Of a stretch of DNA of 18,169 nt, positions 6,654 through 14,515 are shown piece by piece (positions within the stretch are counted from its first letter, which is position 1; each line of letters starts with the position of its first letter). Origin of the DNA: Nitrolancea sp040255925 (GTDB lineage: Bacteria; Chloroflexota; Chloroflexia; Thermomicrobiales; Thermomicrobiaceae); assembly GCA_040255925.1 (NCBI GenBank), contig JBDZVX010000052.1:1-18169 (forward strand), written 5' to 3'. A program made the translations under genes and the position numbers. A model generated the notes under the pieces. It was not told the DNA's origin. It saw nothing but the letters and a program-made list of their open reading frames with translations, and searched no databases.

Positions 6654-7256
6654 ATGGTCGAGAAGTCCGCGTTTGAACCCAGCAAGTATATCACCAAGAT
6701 TAAGGGCGGCGATTACCTCGAAGTCAAGTGGCGGCTCGTCTGGTTCCGGACCGAGCATCCGGAGGGCCAGATCGAGACCGAGCTGATGCACCACGGAGAC
6801 AACCAGGCCGTCTTCCGCGCCCGCGTCACCATTCCCGGCGCCGGATCGGCAACCGGCTGGGGCAGCGAGGGTATCGACGACTTCCGCGATTACATCGAGA
6901 AGGCAGAGACCAAGGCGCTTGGCCGGGCGCTCGCCGCGTTGGGCTATGGGACGCAGTTCTGCCCAGACTTTGAGTTCGGTGCCGCCGAGAGCCGGATCGT
7001 CGATTCGCCGATTGATATTGGCGGCACTCGCGCCGGTCGCGGCTCACGTCCGGAGGCCGACGTCAACCCGGCCACACCCCGGCAGATCAAGTTCCTTTAC
7101 GCCATCGCCCGTGAGGTGGGCCTGAGCGACGAGGAGCTCGAAGCCGAATCGCAGCAGAGCTTTGGTCACCCGGTGGCGTCGCTCGGCCGGCGCGATGCGT
7201 CCGCGTTCATTGAGCGCCTCCAAAATCGTCGTGCCACGCTCGGTCAGGCGTCTTAG
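6654..7256 (+). CDS. Putative Rad52/ERF-like single-strand annealing protein under SOS control
   Basis: This 200-residue protein has a beta-rich N-terminal part (GGDYLEVKWRLVWFRTEHP), then the segment YIEKAETKALGRALAALGYG, which resembles the conserved helix region of Rad52/ERF/Sak-type annealing proteins of phages and of DdrA. After a Gly/Arg-rich linker (about residues 120-140), a helical tail (TPRQIKFLYAIAREVGLSDE) resembles small C-terminal domains of such proteins. Family membership is inferred from motif memory, not a search. The start is firm: AGAGGAG stands nine bases before the ATG, although the frame is open far upstream as a shadow of dnaN. A LexA box on its promoter supports a role in the DNA damage response. 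It lies back to back with dnaN-recF and 38 bases before a small partner gene. Confidence 0.6.
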   Translation: MVEKSAFEPSKYITKIKGGDYLEVKWRLVWFRTEHPEGQIETELMHHGDNQAVFRARVTIPGAGSATGWGSEGIDDFRDYIEKAETKALGRALAALGYGTQFCPDFEFGAAESRIVDSPIDIGGTRAGRGSRPEADVNPATPRQIKFLYAIAREVGLSDEELEAESQQSFGHPVASLGRRDASAFIERLQNRRATLGQAS

Positions 7257-7294
7257 CCGCGTAGCCGGACGCACCCGGCGGAAAGGATGCTCCC

Positions 7295-7525
7295 ATGCCC
7301 GTTACCCTGGCGACTGCTGATGCCGCATCACAGCTCTCCCCTGTGCAGAGCGAGCTCGAAGAGCGGAAGCTCACCCTCGTCCGGCGACTCGAAGATGGCT
7401 ACAGCCGGATCGAGCTGGCGCTTCAACAGGGCCGCGATGTGACGCAGTGGGAGGATCTCTGGGAAACGCTCCTGCATGAGTACGAGGCGATCTGCGACGA
7501 GATCAGCCGGACGCCGGCGGAGTAA
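7295..7525 (+). CDS. Small helical protein of unknown function (76 aa)
   Basis: The family is not recognised. The protein is almost entirely predicted helix, with charged heptad-like stretches (about residues 18-45 and 50-70) and no signal peptide or membrane segment, so a two-helix coiled-coil hairpin is likely. GAAAGGA lies eight bases before the ATG. It begins 38 bases after the Rad52/ERF-like gene on the same strand with no promoter or terminator between, so it is probably co-transcribed from the SOS promoter and may act with that protein. It ends 24 bases before the convergent phosphatase gene. Confidence 0.7.
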   Translation: MPVTLATADAASQLSPVQSELEERKLTLVRRLEDGYSRIELALQQGRDVTQWEDLWETLLHEYEAICDEISRTPAE

Positions 7526-7548
7526 TCTTCGCCGGCAGGAGCAACGAG

Positions 7549-8184
7549 CTATCCGGCTAGGTGGCCCCGGTCATTGTAGGTAACGAGCAGCGGCTGGCGG
7601 CTTGGCGGCCAATCGATGACGGTCAGGCTGCCGTTGTCGAACCGGAACGACCACCCGGCGCTCGCTGGCAGCCGCATCAACACCGCGGTCAGTGCCCGTA
7701 GCGACCCTCCATGAGCCACGATCACAACGTCTCCGGCCGGCAGGTGTTTCAGTTCCCGCCGGAGACGCGCGGCAAACCGCTGGCAACGCCGGCGCACCTC
7801 CATCGGACTCTCGCCACCGGTCGGCCGGGCATGGACATCCTGCCGCAGCAGGTATGCGGCATCGTCGGCCAGGGTGGTCTCTACGTCACGCAGGAAAACC
7901 CCTTGAAGCACACCGAGATGCGCTTCCCGTAACTCCGGGACCGGCTCGATATCGATGCCGTGGTGAATGGCGATTTCGCGCGCGGTGTCAACCGCCCGCG
8001 CCAGGTCGCTGGTGTAGCACCGGATAACCGGTGAGCTTGCCAGGCGCCGGCCGATCGCCCGCGCCTGCGCAAGCCCCGTGGAATTCAATGCGGTGTCGAG
8101 CTGCCCCTGAATCCGGCCGTCGCGGTTGTACCCGGTCTCACCGTGGCGGACGAGCATCAGCCGGTGCCGGTTAGCGACAGTCAT
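7549..8184 (-). CDS. Histidine phosphatase (phosphoglycerate mutase-like)
   Basis: A 211-residue member of the histidine phosphatase superfamily. The catalytic RHGET motif (LVRHGETGYN, His14 as the phosphorylated residue) and the second histidine in VIVAHGGSLRAL (His158) are present, as are RIQGQLDTALNSTG and the acidic EAHLG segment. These features are shared by CobC-like phosphatases, cofactor-dependent mutases and broad phosphatases, so the substrate is open. No cobalamin genes lie nearby. The ATG lies six bases after the stop of the cyclophilin gene, so the two are probably one transcript, with this gene last. Confidence 0.85.
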   Translation of the reverse strand: MTVANRHRLMLVRHGETGYNRDGRIQGQLDTALNSTGLAQARAIGRRLASSPVIRCYTSDLARAVDTAREIAIHHGIDIEPVPELREAHLGVLQGVFLRDVETTLADDAAYLLRQDVHARPTGGESPMEVRRRCQRFAARLRRELKHLPAGDVVIVAHGGSLRALTAVLMRLPASAGWSFRFDNGSLTVIDWPPSRQPLLVTYNDRGHLAG

Positions 8185-8190
8185 CTCCGT

Positions 8191-8853
8191 TTACTGAGTC
8201 GAGATATCGACCGACTCGATGGTCACCGGCTCGGTCGGTACAGACTGCTCCGTACCCATATCGTTCAACTTGACTGGCACATTCGCAATCGCGTCGACCA
8301 CGTCTATCCCCTCCGAGACCTGCCCGAAGATCGTGTAGTTCGGCGGTAGCTTCCCGCTCAGATCACCATGGACGATGAAGAACTGGCTGCCGTTAGTGTT
8401 CTTTCCGGCGTTCGCCATCGCGACCGTGCCCCGTGTGTAGTCGCGCGTGACCTTCTCGTCCTGGAAACGGTAGCCGGGTCCGCCCCGACCGGTTCCCGTC
8501 GGGTCACCAGTTTGGATCATGAATCCTTTGATCACCCGGTGGAACGGGACATTGGTGTAGAAGCCCTGATTAGCCAGGAAGACAAAGTTGTTGACCGTGA
8601 TCGGGTCCTCGGACGCGAACAAGTCGATGACGATATCGCCCTTGTTCGTGTGGAGCGTGGCCTGATAGGTTGCTCCAGGCGTAAGCTCCATCGGCGGCGG
8701 CGATGACCACTGCTTCGTGTTTTGACTTGCCACGGGTGACTCCGCTCCCTCCGTTGCTCCCGCTCCCGGCTGTTGAGAGGCCGCCGGTTGCGAGGCGCCT
8801 CCGCAGCCCGCGAGAGCAAGTACGATCATTCCAACCAATACGGCCCATTTCAT
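8191..8853 (-). CDS. Cyclophilin-type peptidyl-prolyl isomerase lipoprotein
   Basis: The enzyme catalyses cis-trans isomerisation of Xaa-Pro bonds and should act outside the membrane. Residues 1-17 form a lipoprotein signal ending in LALAGC, with Cys17 to be lipidated; a low-complexity Ala/Gln/Gly/Ser tether runs to about residue 50. The cyclophilin domain follows with its hallmarks FHRVIKGFMIQTGDP, the Gly-rich GTGRGGPGYRF, GTVAMANAG and NGSQFFIVHGD. Length (220 residues) fits small bacterial lipid-anchored cyclophilins. The ribosome binding site before the ATG is poor. It follows pckA by 172 bases and may have its own weak promoter near 8966 (TAGAAT -10). Confidence 0.92.
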   Translation of the reverse strand: MKWAVLVGMIVLALAGCGGASQPAASQQPGAGATEGAESPVASQNTKQWSSPPPMELTPGATYQATLHTNKGDIVIDLFASEDPITVNNFVFLANQGFYTNVPFHRVIKGFMIQTGDPTGTGRGGPGYRFQDEKVTRDYTRGTVAMANAGKNTNGSQFFIVHGDLSGKLPPNYTIFGQVSEGIDVVDAIANVPVKLNDMGTEQSVPTEPVTIESVDISTQ

Positions 8854-9025
8854 ACCGCGTGTTGTCCAATCCCGCAGTACGCGCGCCGGGCATCGACACG
8901 CGCATGCTCGCGCTCGTCCAGGTCTTCCCGATTCTGAGTGCCGCCTCCGGCACGGAAATCGTCACCCATTCTACATGAATGTTCAATCTGCCAACCCGGC
9001 CCGGCGGGAATCAAAACCGCACGGA

Positions 9026-10621
9026 TCACTTCACAACCGGCGCGGGCGCCCGCACCTCGGGTGGTACCATGCCGGCGAACTGGTGGAAGTTCGACTGGAA
9101 CATTTGGGCAAGCTCCCGTGCCTGCTGGTCATAGGCATCCGGGTTCTGCCAGGTGCTCCGTGGCTGCAATAGCTTATCCGGAACGCCAGGACAGCGATTC
9201 GGAACCAGCGTACCGAACACCGGATCGGGCGCGGACGGGATCGCATTGAACGTTCCACTCAGCACCGCGTCAATCATATGGCGGGTGTAGGCTATCGGAA
9301 CCCGGTGACCAACGCCGTAGGGCCCACCGGTCCAGCCGGTGTTGATCAGCCACACCTCAGCCTGATGTTTCTCCACCCGCTCTCCAAGGAGCTCGGCGTA
9401 GGCGTTGGGCGGCAGCATCAGGAATGGGGAGGCAAAGCAGGTGCTGAAGGTGGCCTTTGGCTCTTTGATCCCGACCTCGGTCCCCGCGACCTTGGCGGTG
9501 TATCCGGAAAGGAAGTGATACATCGCCTGCTCACGAGTCAACCGGGAGACCGGCGGCAAGACGCCGAAAGCATCGGCCGTGAGGAAAATGACGGTCCGGG
9601 GGTGACCACCGGTTCCGCCCGCGACCGAGTTCGGGATCTGCGACAGGGGGTAGGCGGCACGAGTGTTTTCGGTCCAGCGAGCGTCGTGCAAGTCAATGCG
9701 CCGCGTCTCGGCATCGATCACCACGTTTTCCAGAATTGTCCCAAACCGGCGGGTGGTCTCAAAAATCTCCGGCTCCGCCTTTCGGGAAAGACCGATCACC
9801 TTCGCATAACAGCCTCCCTCGATGTTGAAGATTCCATGGTCGCTCCAGCCGTGCTCGTCATCCCCGATTAATTGCCGGTGCGGGTCGGCCGATAGCGTCG
9901 TCTTGCCGGTACCCGAGAGCCCGAAAAATAGGGCGGTATCACCCCGGCGGCCGACGTTGGCCGAGCAGTGCATCGAGAGGACGCCCTCCCGCGGCAGGAG
10001 ATAGTTCATGACCGAGAACATGGCCTTTTTCATCTCACCGGCGTATTCGGTGCCGCCGATCAGGATCGTGCGCTTTCCGAGGTGAATGATCACGAAGGCT
10101 TCCGAATGGGTGCCGTCAACCGCGGGATCGGCATGGAAATGCGGCACCGCGATCACGGTAAAGTCGGGCTCACCGGCCAGCATCTGCCGGAGCGGCTGAT
10201 GAATAAAGAGGTTCCGCACGAAGAGGTTATGCCAGGCCAGCTCGGTGATAAACCGGACCGAACGGCGATGATGGCGGTCGGCACCGGCAAAGCAATCCTG
10301 GACAAAGATCTCCCGGCCGGATAGGTAGTTCAATACCTTCCGGTGAAGCCGGTCGAATTGATCCGAATCGAAGGCCCGGTTCCCCTCCCACCAGATCTGA
10401 TCTTCCGAACCGGGCTCGCGCACCACGAACTTATCACGTGGCGAGCGGCCGGTCCGCTCGCCGGTCCGCACGACCAGCGGACCAAGATGCGAAACCAGTC
10501 CCTCCTTCCGGCGTACGGCATGCTCGTAGAGGACGGGCGTCACCGCGTTCCAGTGATCCGGGGCCACATCATCCAGGCCGAAATCTTCCAGCCCTTGAAA
10601 ATCAACCGCGCGCTGCGTCAT
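9026..10621 (-). CDS. pckA: Phosphoenolpyruvate carboxykinase (ATP)
   Basis: Converts oxaloacetate and ATP to phosphoenolpyruvate, CO2 and ADP, the entry step of gluconeogenesis, in the cytosol. The 531 residues match the ATP-type family. Visible landmarks are RTGRSPRDKF (substrate site, about 56-65), GGTEYAGEMKK, the P-loop GLSGTGKT (234-241), GDDEHGWSD (metal and nucleotide, about 253-261), NIEGGCYAK and the late TAKVAGTE and TGWTGGPYG segments. GGAGATAGGGG stands before the ATG. It lies 79 bases downstream of queA on the same strand with no terminator seen between, so read-through from ruvB-queA is possible. Confidence 0.97.
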   Translation of the reverse strand: MTQRAVDFQGLEDFGLDDVAPDHWNAVTPVLYEHAVRRKEGLVSHLGPLVVRTGERTGRSPRDKFVVREPGSEDQIWWEGNRAFDSDQFDRLHRKVLNYLSGREIFVQDCFAGADRHHRRSVRFITELAWHNLFVRNLFIHQPLRQMLAGEPDFTVIAVPHFHADPAVDGTHSEAFVIIHLGKRTILIGGTEYAGEMKKAMFSVMNYLLPREGVLSMHCSANVGRRGDTALFFGLSGTGKTTLSADPHRQLIGDDEHGWSDHGIFNIEGGCYAKVIGLSRKAEPEIFETTRRFGTILENVVIDAETRRIDLHDARWTENTRAAYPLSQIPNSVAGGTGGHPRTVIFLTADAFGVLPPVSRLTREQAMYHFLSGYTAKVAGTEVGIKEPKATFSTCFASPFLMLPPNAYAELLGERVEKHQAEVWLINTGWTGGPYGVGHRVPIAYTRHMIDAVLSGTFNAIPSAPDPVFGTLVPNRCPGVPDKLLQPRSTWQNPDAYDQQARELAQMFQSNFHQFAGMVPPEVRAPAPVVK

Positions 10622-10700
10622 TGGCTACCCCTATCTCCAGAACCGCCTTCTGGTTATCAACCCGGCATCGCGGTGCGAACCCGTTTGATGCCCCGCCCGC

Positions 10701-11765
10701 TCAGGTAATGAGCATCGCGTCGCCGAAACTGTAGAAACGATAGCGTTGACGGATCGCTTCCCGGTACGCATCCAACATCAGATCCCGACCGGCAAAGGAG
10801 CTGACCAGCAGGAGCAATGTCGAACGCGGCAAATGGAAGTTGGTAATCAGCGCATCGACCGTTTTCCAGCGATAACCCGGCGTAATGAAGAGGCTGGTCC
10901 AGCCGGAGAGGTCCCCATCATCCTCGACTGAGGCGACGGATTCCAACGTCCGGCAGCTTGTGGTGCCGACCGCGATCACCCGCCCGCCCCGTGCCTTCGC
11001 CTCCTGGATCGCCGTTCGCGTACCGGCCGGGACGTGAAACCATTCGGCATGCATCTCGTGTTGACGCATGTCATCAACCTTAACCGGAAGAAATGTGCCG
11101 AGCCCGACGTGAAGGGTGACGCGCGCGATTCCTACGCCTCGTGCCGCCAATTCCGCCAGGAGTTCCGGAGTGAAATGGAGACCGGCAGTCGGAGCGGCCG
11201 CCGACCCTACCTTCTCAGAATAGACCGTCTGATAGCGCTCGGGATCGCTGAGCCGGGTATGGATATAGGGCGGGAGCGGCATCTCGCCGAACCGGTCAAG
11301 CCGCCCCTCTACTTCCACCGGCAGCCGGACCGCGAACAATCCCCCATCCAGTCGCCGCTCGATCACCGCATTGGAATCGCTCGAATCCCCATCCCGCGTC
11401 AGGAGCTGCACGGTAGCTCCCGGACGGAGCCGCCTTCCCGGTTTCCCCATCGCCTCCCAGAGTCCCGGCTCCAGGCGCCGGAGGAGCAGGAGCTCGACAT
11501 TCCCGCCGGTCGGTTTGCGGCCGTGGAGCCGCGCCGGGAGCACCCGCGTGTCGTTGATCACTAGGAGATCGCCGGGCCGCAGAAACGTGGTGATGTCCGG
11601 GAAGGCGTGATGGCGGACGCTTCCGCTTTGGCGGTCCACGACCAACAGGCGGGAGCCATCTCGTCGATCGGCGGGTGTCTGTGCGATCAGCTCAGCCGGG
11701 AGGTCGTAATCGTAGTCGGAGAGAAGCAGCGGACGATCATCCACCGTGGCCGAATGCTCGTTCAT
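10701..11765 (-). CDS. queA: S-adenosylmethionine:tRNA ribosyltransferase-isomerase
   Basis: QueA transfers the ribosyl part of S-adenosylmethionine to preQ1 in tRNA, making epoxyqueuosine at the wobble base. The 354 residues fit the family. Conserved parts include DYDLPAELIAQTPADRRDG, NDTRVLPARLHG, NVELLLL, GLHFTPELL, HVGLGTF and the C-terminal ITNFHLPRSTLLLLVSSFAG. The frame is open a further 24 codons upstream, but the ATG at 11765 is chosen: upstream residues are not family-like and overlap ruvB, and this ATG lies four bases after the ruvB TAA, typical of coupling. The ribosome binding site is weak, supporting dependence on ruvB translation. Confidence 0.96.
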   Translation of the reverse strand: MNEHSATVDDRPLLLSDYDYDLPAELIAQTPADRRDGSRLLVVDRQSGSVRHHAFPDITTFLRPGDLLVINDTRVLPARLHGRKPTGGNVELLLLRRLEPGLWEAMGKPGRRLRPGATVQLLTRDGDSSDSNAVIERRLDGGLFAVRLPVEVEGRLDRFGEMPLPPYIHTRLSDPERYQTVYSEKVGSAAAPTAGLHFTPELLAELAARGVGIARVTLHVGLGTFLPVKVDDMRQHEMHAEWFHVPAGTRTAIQEAKARGGRVIAVGTTSCRTLESVASVEDDGDLSGWTSLFITPGYRWKTVDALITNFHLPRSTLLLLVSSFAGRDLMLDAYREAIRQRYRFYSFGDAMLIT

Positions 11766-11769
11766 CTTC

Positions 11770-12813
11770 TTACTGCTGGCCAGAATCGAACAAGGACACC
11801 TGAACGGTATCGAGCCGCTCCGGATAGGCGATTGCAAGATGCTCGTAGGCCCGGCGGGTGGCGACCCGGCCGCGAGGCGTGCGCTGGAGGAAACCGAGCT
11901 GGATCAGGTACGGCTCGTAGACATCCATAATCGTGTCGGTCTCTTCACTTGTGGCCGCGGCCAGCGTATCGATTCCCACCGGCCCGCCATCAAACTTCTC
12001 GACGATCGTGCTCAAGACTCGACGGTCCACATCGTCCAGTCCCAGGGCATCGATCTCCAGCAGATCGAGGGCCTCCTGGGCAACGCCGGCGGTGATGATG
12101 CCCGACGCGCGCACCTGCGCGTAGTCCCGCACCCGCTTCAGCAACCGATTGGCGACACGTGGCGTCCCCCGTGCACGTCGCGCGATCTCAACCGAACCCT
12201 CAGGCTCAATATCGACCGACAAAATACGGGCCGACCGGGTGATGATCTCTTCCATCGCCCGCTGATCGTAGAAGTCGAGCCGGGAGATCGCGCCGAACCG
12301 GTCCCGGAGCGGAGCCGTCAGAAGCGCCGGCCGAGTGGTCGCGCCGACCAGTGTGAAACGCGGGAGGTTCAGGCGAAGACTCCGGGCCGCCGGGCCCTTC
12401 CCAATGACGATATCGACCGCGAAGTCCTCCATCCCGGAGTAGAGGACTTCTTCCACCACCCGGTTCAGCCGGTGAATTTCATCGATGAAGAGCACATCGC
12501 CCAGCTTGAGGTTGGTCAAGATCGAGACGAGATCGCCCGCCCGCTCGATCGCTGGACCGGAGGTGATCCGGAGGCTCACGCCCATCTCAGCGGCAATGAT
12601 GTTCGCCAGGGTGGTCTTGCCGAGACCGGGAGGGCCATAGAGCAGGATATGGTCGAGCGGCTCGCCACGCGCCTGGGCCGCCTCGATCGAAATCTTGAGG
12701 CTGCTCTTTACCTTGTCCTGCCCAATGTATTCATCAAGCCGACGTGGCCGGAGGTTCCCCTCAATCGGCTCGTCCTCTTCTCGATGCTTCCCGGATATGA
12801 CCCGTGAACCCAT
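11770..12813 (-). CDS. ruvB: Holliday junction branch migration helicase RuvB
   Basis: RuvB is the AAA+ motor that, with RuvA, drives Holliday junction migration. The 347 residues show LRPRRLDEYIGQ, Walker A GPPGLGKT (60-67), Walker B LFIDEIH (108-114), the SGMEDF and GATTRPALLTAPLRDRFG arginine-finger and sensor region, and the C-terminal winged helix with DGGPVG and EPYLIQLGFLQRTPRGR. ACGAGG stands before the ATG. It is first in a minus-strand unit with queA four bases behind; ruvA and ruvC are not in the window. The promoter (12852-12860) and an imperfect SOS box (12869-12881) lie just upstream. Confidence 0.97.
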   Translation of the reverse strand: MGSRVISGKHREEDEPIEGNLRPRRLDEYIGQDKVKSSLKISIEAAQARGEPLDHILLYGPPGLGKTTLANIIAAEMGVSLRITSGPAIERAGDLVSILTNLKLGDVLFIDEIHRLNRVVEEVLYSGMEDFAVDIVIGKGPAARSLRLNLPRFTLVGATTRPALLTAPLRDRFGAISRLDFYDQRAMEEIITRSARILSVDIEPEGSVEIARRARGTPRVANRLLKRVRDYAQVRASGIITAGVAQEALDLLEIDALGLDDVDRRVLSTIVEKFDGGPVGIDTLAAATSEETDTIMDVYEPYLIQLGFLQRTPRGRVATRRAYEHLAIAYPERLDTVQVSLFDSGQQ

Positions 12814-12851
12814 GTAAGCCTCGTCTCGCTGCCCGGCAACCCCAGAATTGG

Positions 12852-12860
12852 ATTATAGCA
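12852..12860 (-). promoter_or_regulatory. Extended -10 promoter of ruvB
   Basis: On the minus strand the sequence is TGC-TATAAT, identical to the dnaN promoter core. The best -35 candidate, AGGACA, lies 19 bases upstream and is weak. The predicted start near 12845 gives about 32 bases of leader before the ruvB ATG. It lies in the short gap after the glycosyltransferase operon and marks ruvB as the start of a new transcript. Confidence 0.7.
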
Positions 12861-12868
12861 CCACCAGG

Positions 12869-12881
12869 CGAACATCTGTCC
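12869..12881. promoter_or_regulatory. Imperfect LexA box before ruvB
   Basis: Read with ruvB, the sequence is GGAC-AGAT-GTTCG, one base away from GAAC-N4-GTTC and with a preferred purine-N-purine-pyrimidine spacer. It lies just upstream of the -10, in the -35/spacer region, where LexA would block polymerase. ruvAB is an SOS target in many bacteria. A one-mismatch site can occur by chance, so this is moderate evidence. Confidence 0.4.
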
Positions 12882-12900
12882 TACTGCGCGGACATCACCC

Positions 12901-13086
12901 TTAGTGCTTCGGCAGTTCCGCCTCTTCCACCAGCATGATCGGAATCCCGTCTTCGATCCGGTACCGGCGTCCACAGCTCGTGCAAACAAGACACTGCTCT
13001 TCCAATCGGACCGCCGTCTTGCACACCGGGCATGCTAGGATCTCCAGCAGTTCGTCGCTGATCGGCTTGGTCTGATCACTCGTCAC
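12901..13086 (-). CDS. Possible separate Trm112-like protein from an internal start (61 aa)
   Basis: This is the 3' end of the glycosyltransferase frame, read from the GTG at 13086-13084. AGGAGG stands exactly six bases before the GTG, a better ribosome binding site than that of most genes here. The 61 residues equal the normal size of stand-alone Trm112/UPF0434 proteins, and the zinc ligands CPVC and CTSC are complete. Trm112 proteins act as activating partners of methyltransferases in eukaryotes and archaea; bacterial ones are less clear. Either the cell makes both fused and free forms, or the fusion reflects loss of a stop codon (or a sequencing error) upstream. Confidence 0.45.
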   Translation of the reverse strand: MTSDQTKPISDELLEILACPVCKTAVRLEEQCLVCTSCGRRYRIEDGIPIMLVEEAELPKH

Positions 13087-14514
13087 CAATCGCCTCCTCT
13101 CATCCTCTCGGCCCATCATCCCGGGATTTCTCTCAATGGTACCAACGCCGAGCCCGATTTCGGAAAGCGCTTCGGCGGTATTCCATTGAAGCCGCTGGTC
13201 GCTACGAAGCCCCAATTCTACGATGGCCGTGGCGACCGCCGAAATCAGGGGGTCCTCCGGCACGATCTCGGGTTCGTCCGGCAAACCGAACGATTCGGCC
13301 ACCTCATGCCGTGGCGGCTCCGGCAGTCGCTGTCCAAGCGTCTGTTCCAGAACCTCGTGATATCCGGCAGCCATCGCGGCAAGGCTGTGCTCGCGGCACA
13401 CTAACTCCCGCGCGTTCCGCCCGATCGTGTCCCGCAACGTGGCATCCGCCGACAATGCCCGGAGCAACCCGAGGACCATCTCTTCTTCGAGCGCGTCGAC
13501 CGGCACCTTGATCGCCGCGTCGTCCGGCAGCTCCCGGAACGAGCCGACATCGCTCACCATCACCGCCCGGCCACTCCCCATGATCCGTAGCAGGCTGGCC
13601 GAGGTCTCACCCGCCGTCGGGTAGCGGAAGTTGACGCAGACATCGGCGGCCGCGACGACCAGCCGCGCCTGGGCATCGTCGACAAACCCGAGAATATCGA
13701 CGGCATCCTCCAGACCGAGCAGGGCGACCATGCGCTGGAGCGGCACCAGCGGTGAGACGGTCCCGGCGATCAGCAATTGGGCCGGAACGTCCTCCCGGAG
13801 CCGCCGCAGCGCCCGGAGGACGACATCCAGCCGCTTGTACGGATTGACGTGGGTGACCGACGCCAGGATGAACTGATCCTCGGGGAGTCCGAGCGCCTTC
13901 CGGGCGGCTCCCCCTTCGATCGTCGCCGGAATGGGGATACCCATCGGCACCCGGTAGGCACTGACGCCGGGAGACCAGGAACGAACCTGATCGAGGCTGG
14001 ACTGGCTGTGCACGATCACGGCGCGGGATGCGTCGATGATCTCCTCCGAGAGCGGAAAGTCGAATAGGGACGCCGGGACCTGCCCCTTCAGCACGCGTCC
14101 GGCCACCTCCAGACCGGGGGAACCGTAGCGGCGTTCCATCAACGCGCGGTACTCGCGCACCCGGCGACCCTTCAGTAGCATCGCCATGATCAGATGGTGG
14201 AGCAGCGTATCGTGGAGGACGAGAACGCCCGGAACCTCCAGCGCTGTTTCGTACATGTAGGCATGTGCCGGACTGTTCCCCATCTGATAGACCACGGCGT
14301 CGTACGGGCGCTTGTGCTGGATGGCGCGAAACTCCCGTGCCGGGCGGACCCGCAGCGATCCGGTCTCAGATACGTGTGTGGGACGGTAGCCATCGACATA
14401 GACATCGACCGACCAGGCGGCCGCTAGGATCGGCAGCAATTCCTCGTTATAGAGGGAGATCCCGGACTCGACCGGCCGGAGCGGCGTGAACCAAGCGATG
14501 CGCGGGGAGTTCAT
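12901..14514 (-). CDS. GT-B glycosyltransferase with C-terminal Trm112-like zinc domain
   Basis: The first 400 or so residues form a family 4-like glycosyltransferase: PLRPVESGISLYNEELLP at the N-terminus, VLHDTLLHH, ASVTHVNPYKRLDVVLRALR as nucleotide-sugar domain start, and RYPTAGETSASLLRIMGSGR, where the first acidic residue of the E-x7-E motif is present but the second is not. After a linker of about 70 residues, the last 60 residues are Trm112/UPF0434-like (LLEILACPVCK, CTSCGRRYRIEDGIPIML), with two Cys-x2-Cys knuckles. Both parts share one open frame, but a strong ribosome binding site lies at their junction. ATG 14514 lies one base after the stop of the preceding gene; GTG 14523 is an alternative. 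Donor and acceptor sugars are unknown. Confidence 0.85.
   Translation of the reverse strand: MNSPRIAWFTPLRPVESGISLYNEELLPILAAAWSVDVYVDGYRPTHVSETGSLRVRPAREFRAIQHKRPYDAVVYQMGNSPAHAYMYETALEVPGVLVLHDTLLHHLIMAMLLKGRRVREYRALMERRYGSPGLEVAGRVLKGQVPASLFDFPLSEEIIDASRAVIVHSQSSLDQVRSWSPGVSAYRVPMGIPIPATIEGGAARKALGLPEDQFILASVTHVNPYKRLDVVLRALRRLREDVPAQLLIAGTVSPLVPLQRMVALLGLEDAVDILGFVDDAQARLVVAAADVCVNFRYPTAGETSASLLRIMGSGRAVMVSDVGSFRELPDDAAIKVPVDALEEEMVLGLLRALSADATLRDTIGRNARELVCREHSLAAMAAGYHEVLEQTLGQRLPEPPRHEVAESFGLPDEPEIVPEDPLISAVATAIVELGLRSDQRLQWNTAEALSEIGLGVGTIERNPGMMGREDERRRLVTSDQTKPISDELLEILACPVCKTAVRLEEQCLVCTSCGRRYRIEDGIPIMLVEEAELPKH
13093..13098 (-). promoter_or_regulatory. Strong internal ribosome binding site
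   Basis: AGGAGG on the minus strand, within a longer GAGAGGAGG, inside the glycosyltransferase-Trm112 frame. It codes for Arg-Arg there but is ideally placed, six bases, before an in-frame GTG. This suggests independent translation of the zinc domain. Confidence 0.6.
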
Positions 14515-14515
14515 C

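Noticed and set aside
11766..11837. Longer queA start at 11837
   Set aside because: The extra residues overlap ruvB and are not QueA-like; ATG 11765 is adjacent to the ruvB stop.
9278..12807. Long plus-strand frames opposite pckA, queA and ruvB
   Set aside because: They are antisense shadows of strongly identified genes, with no ribosome binding sites or domains.
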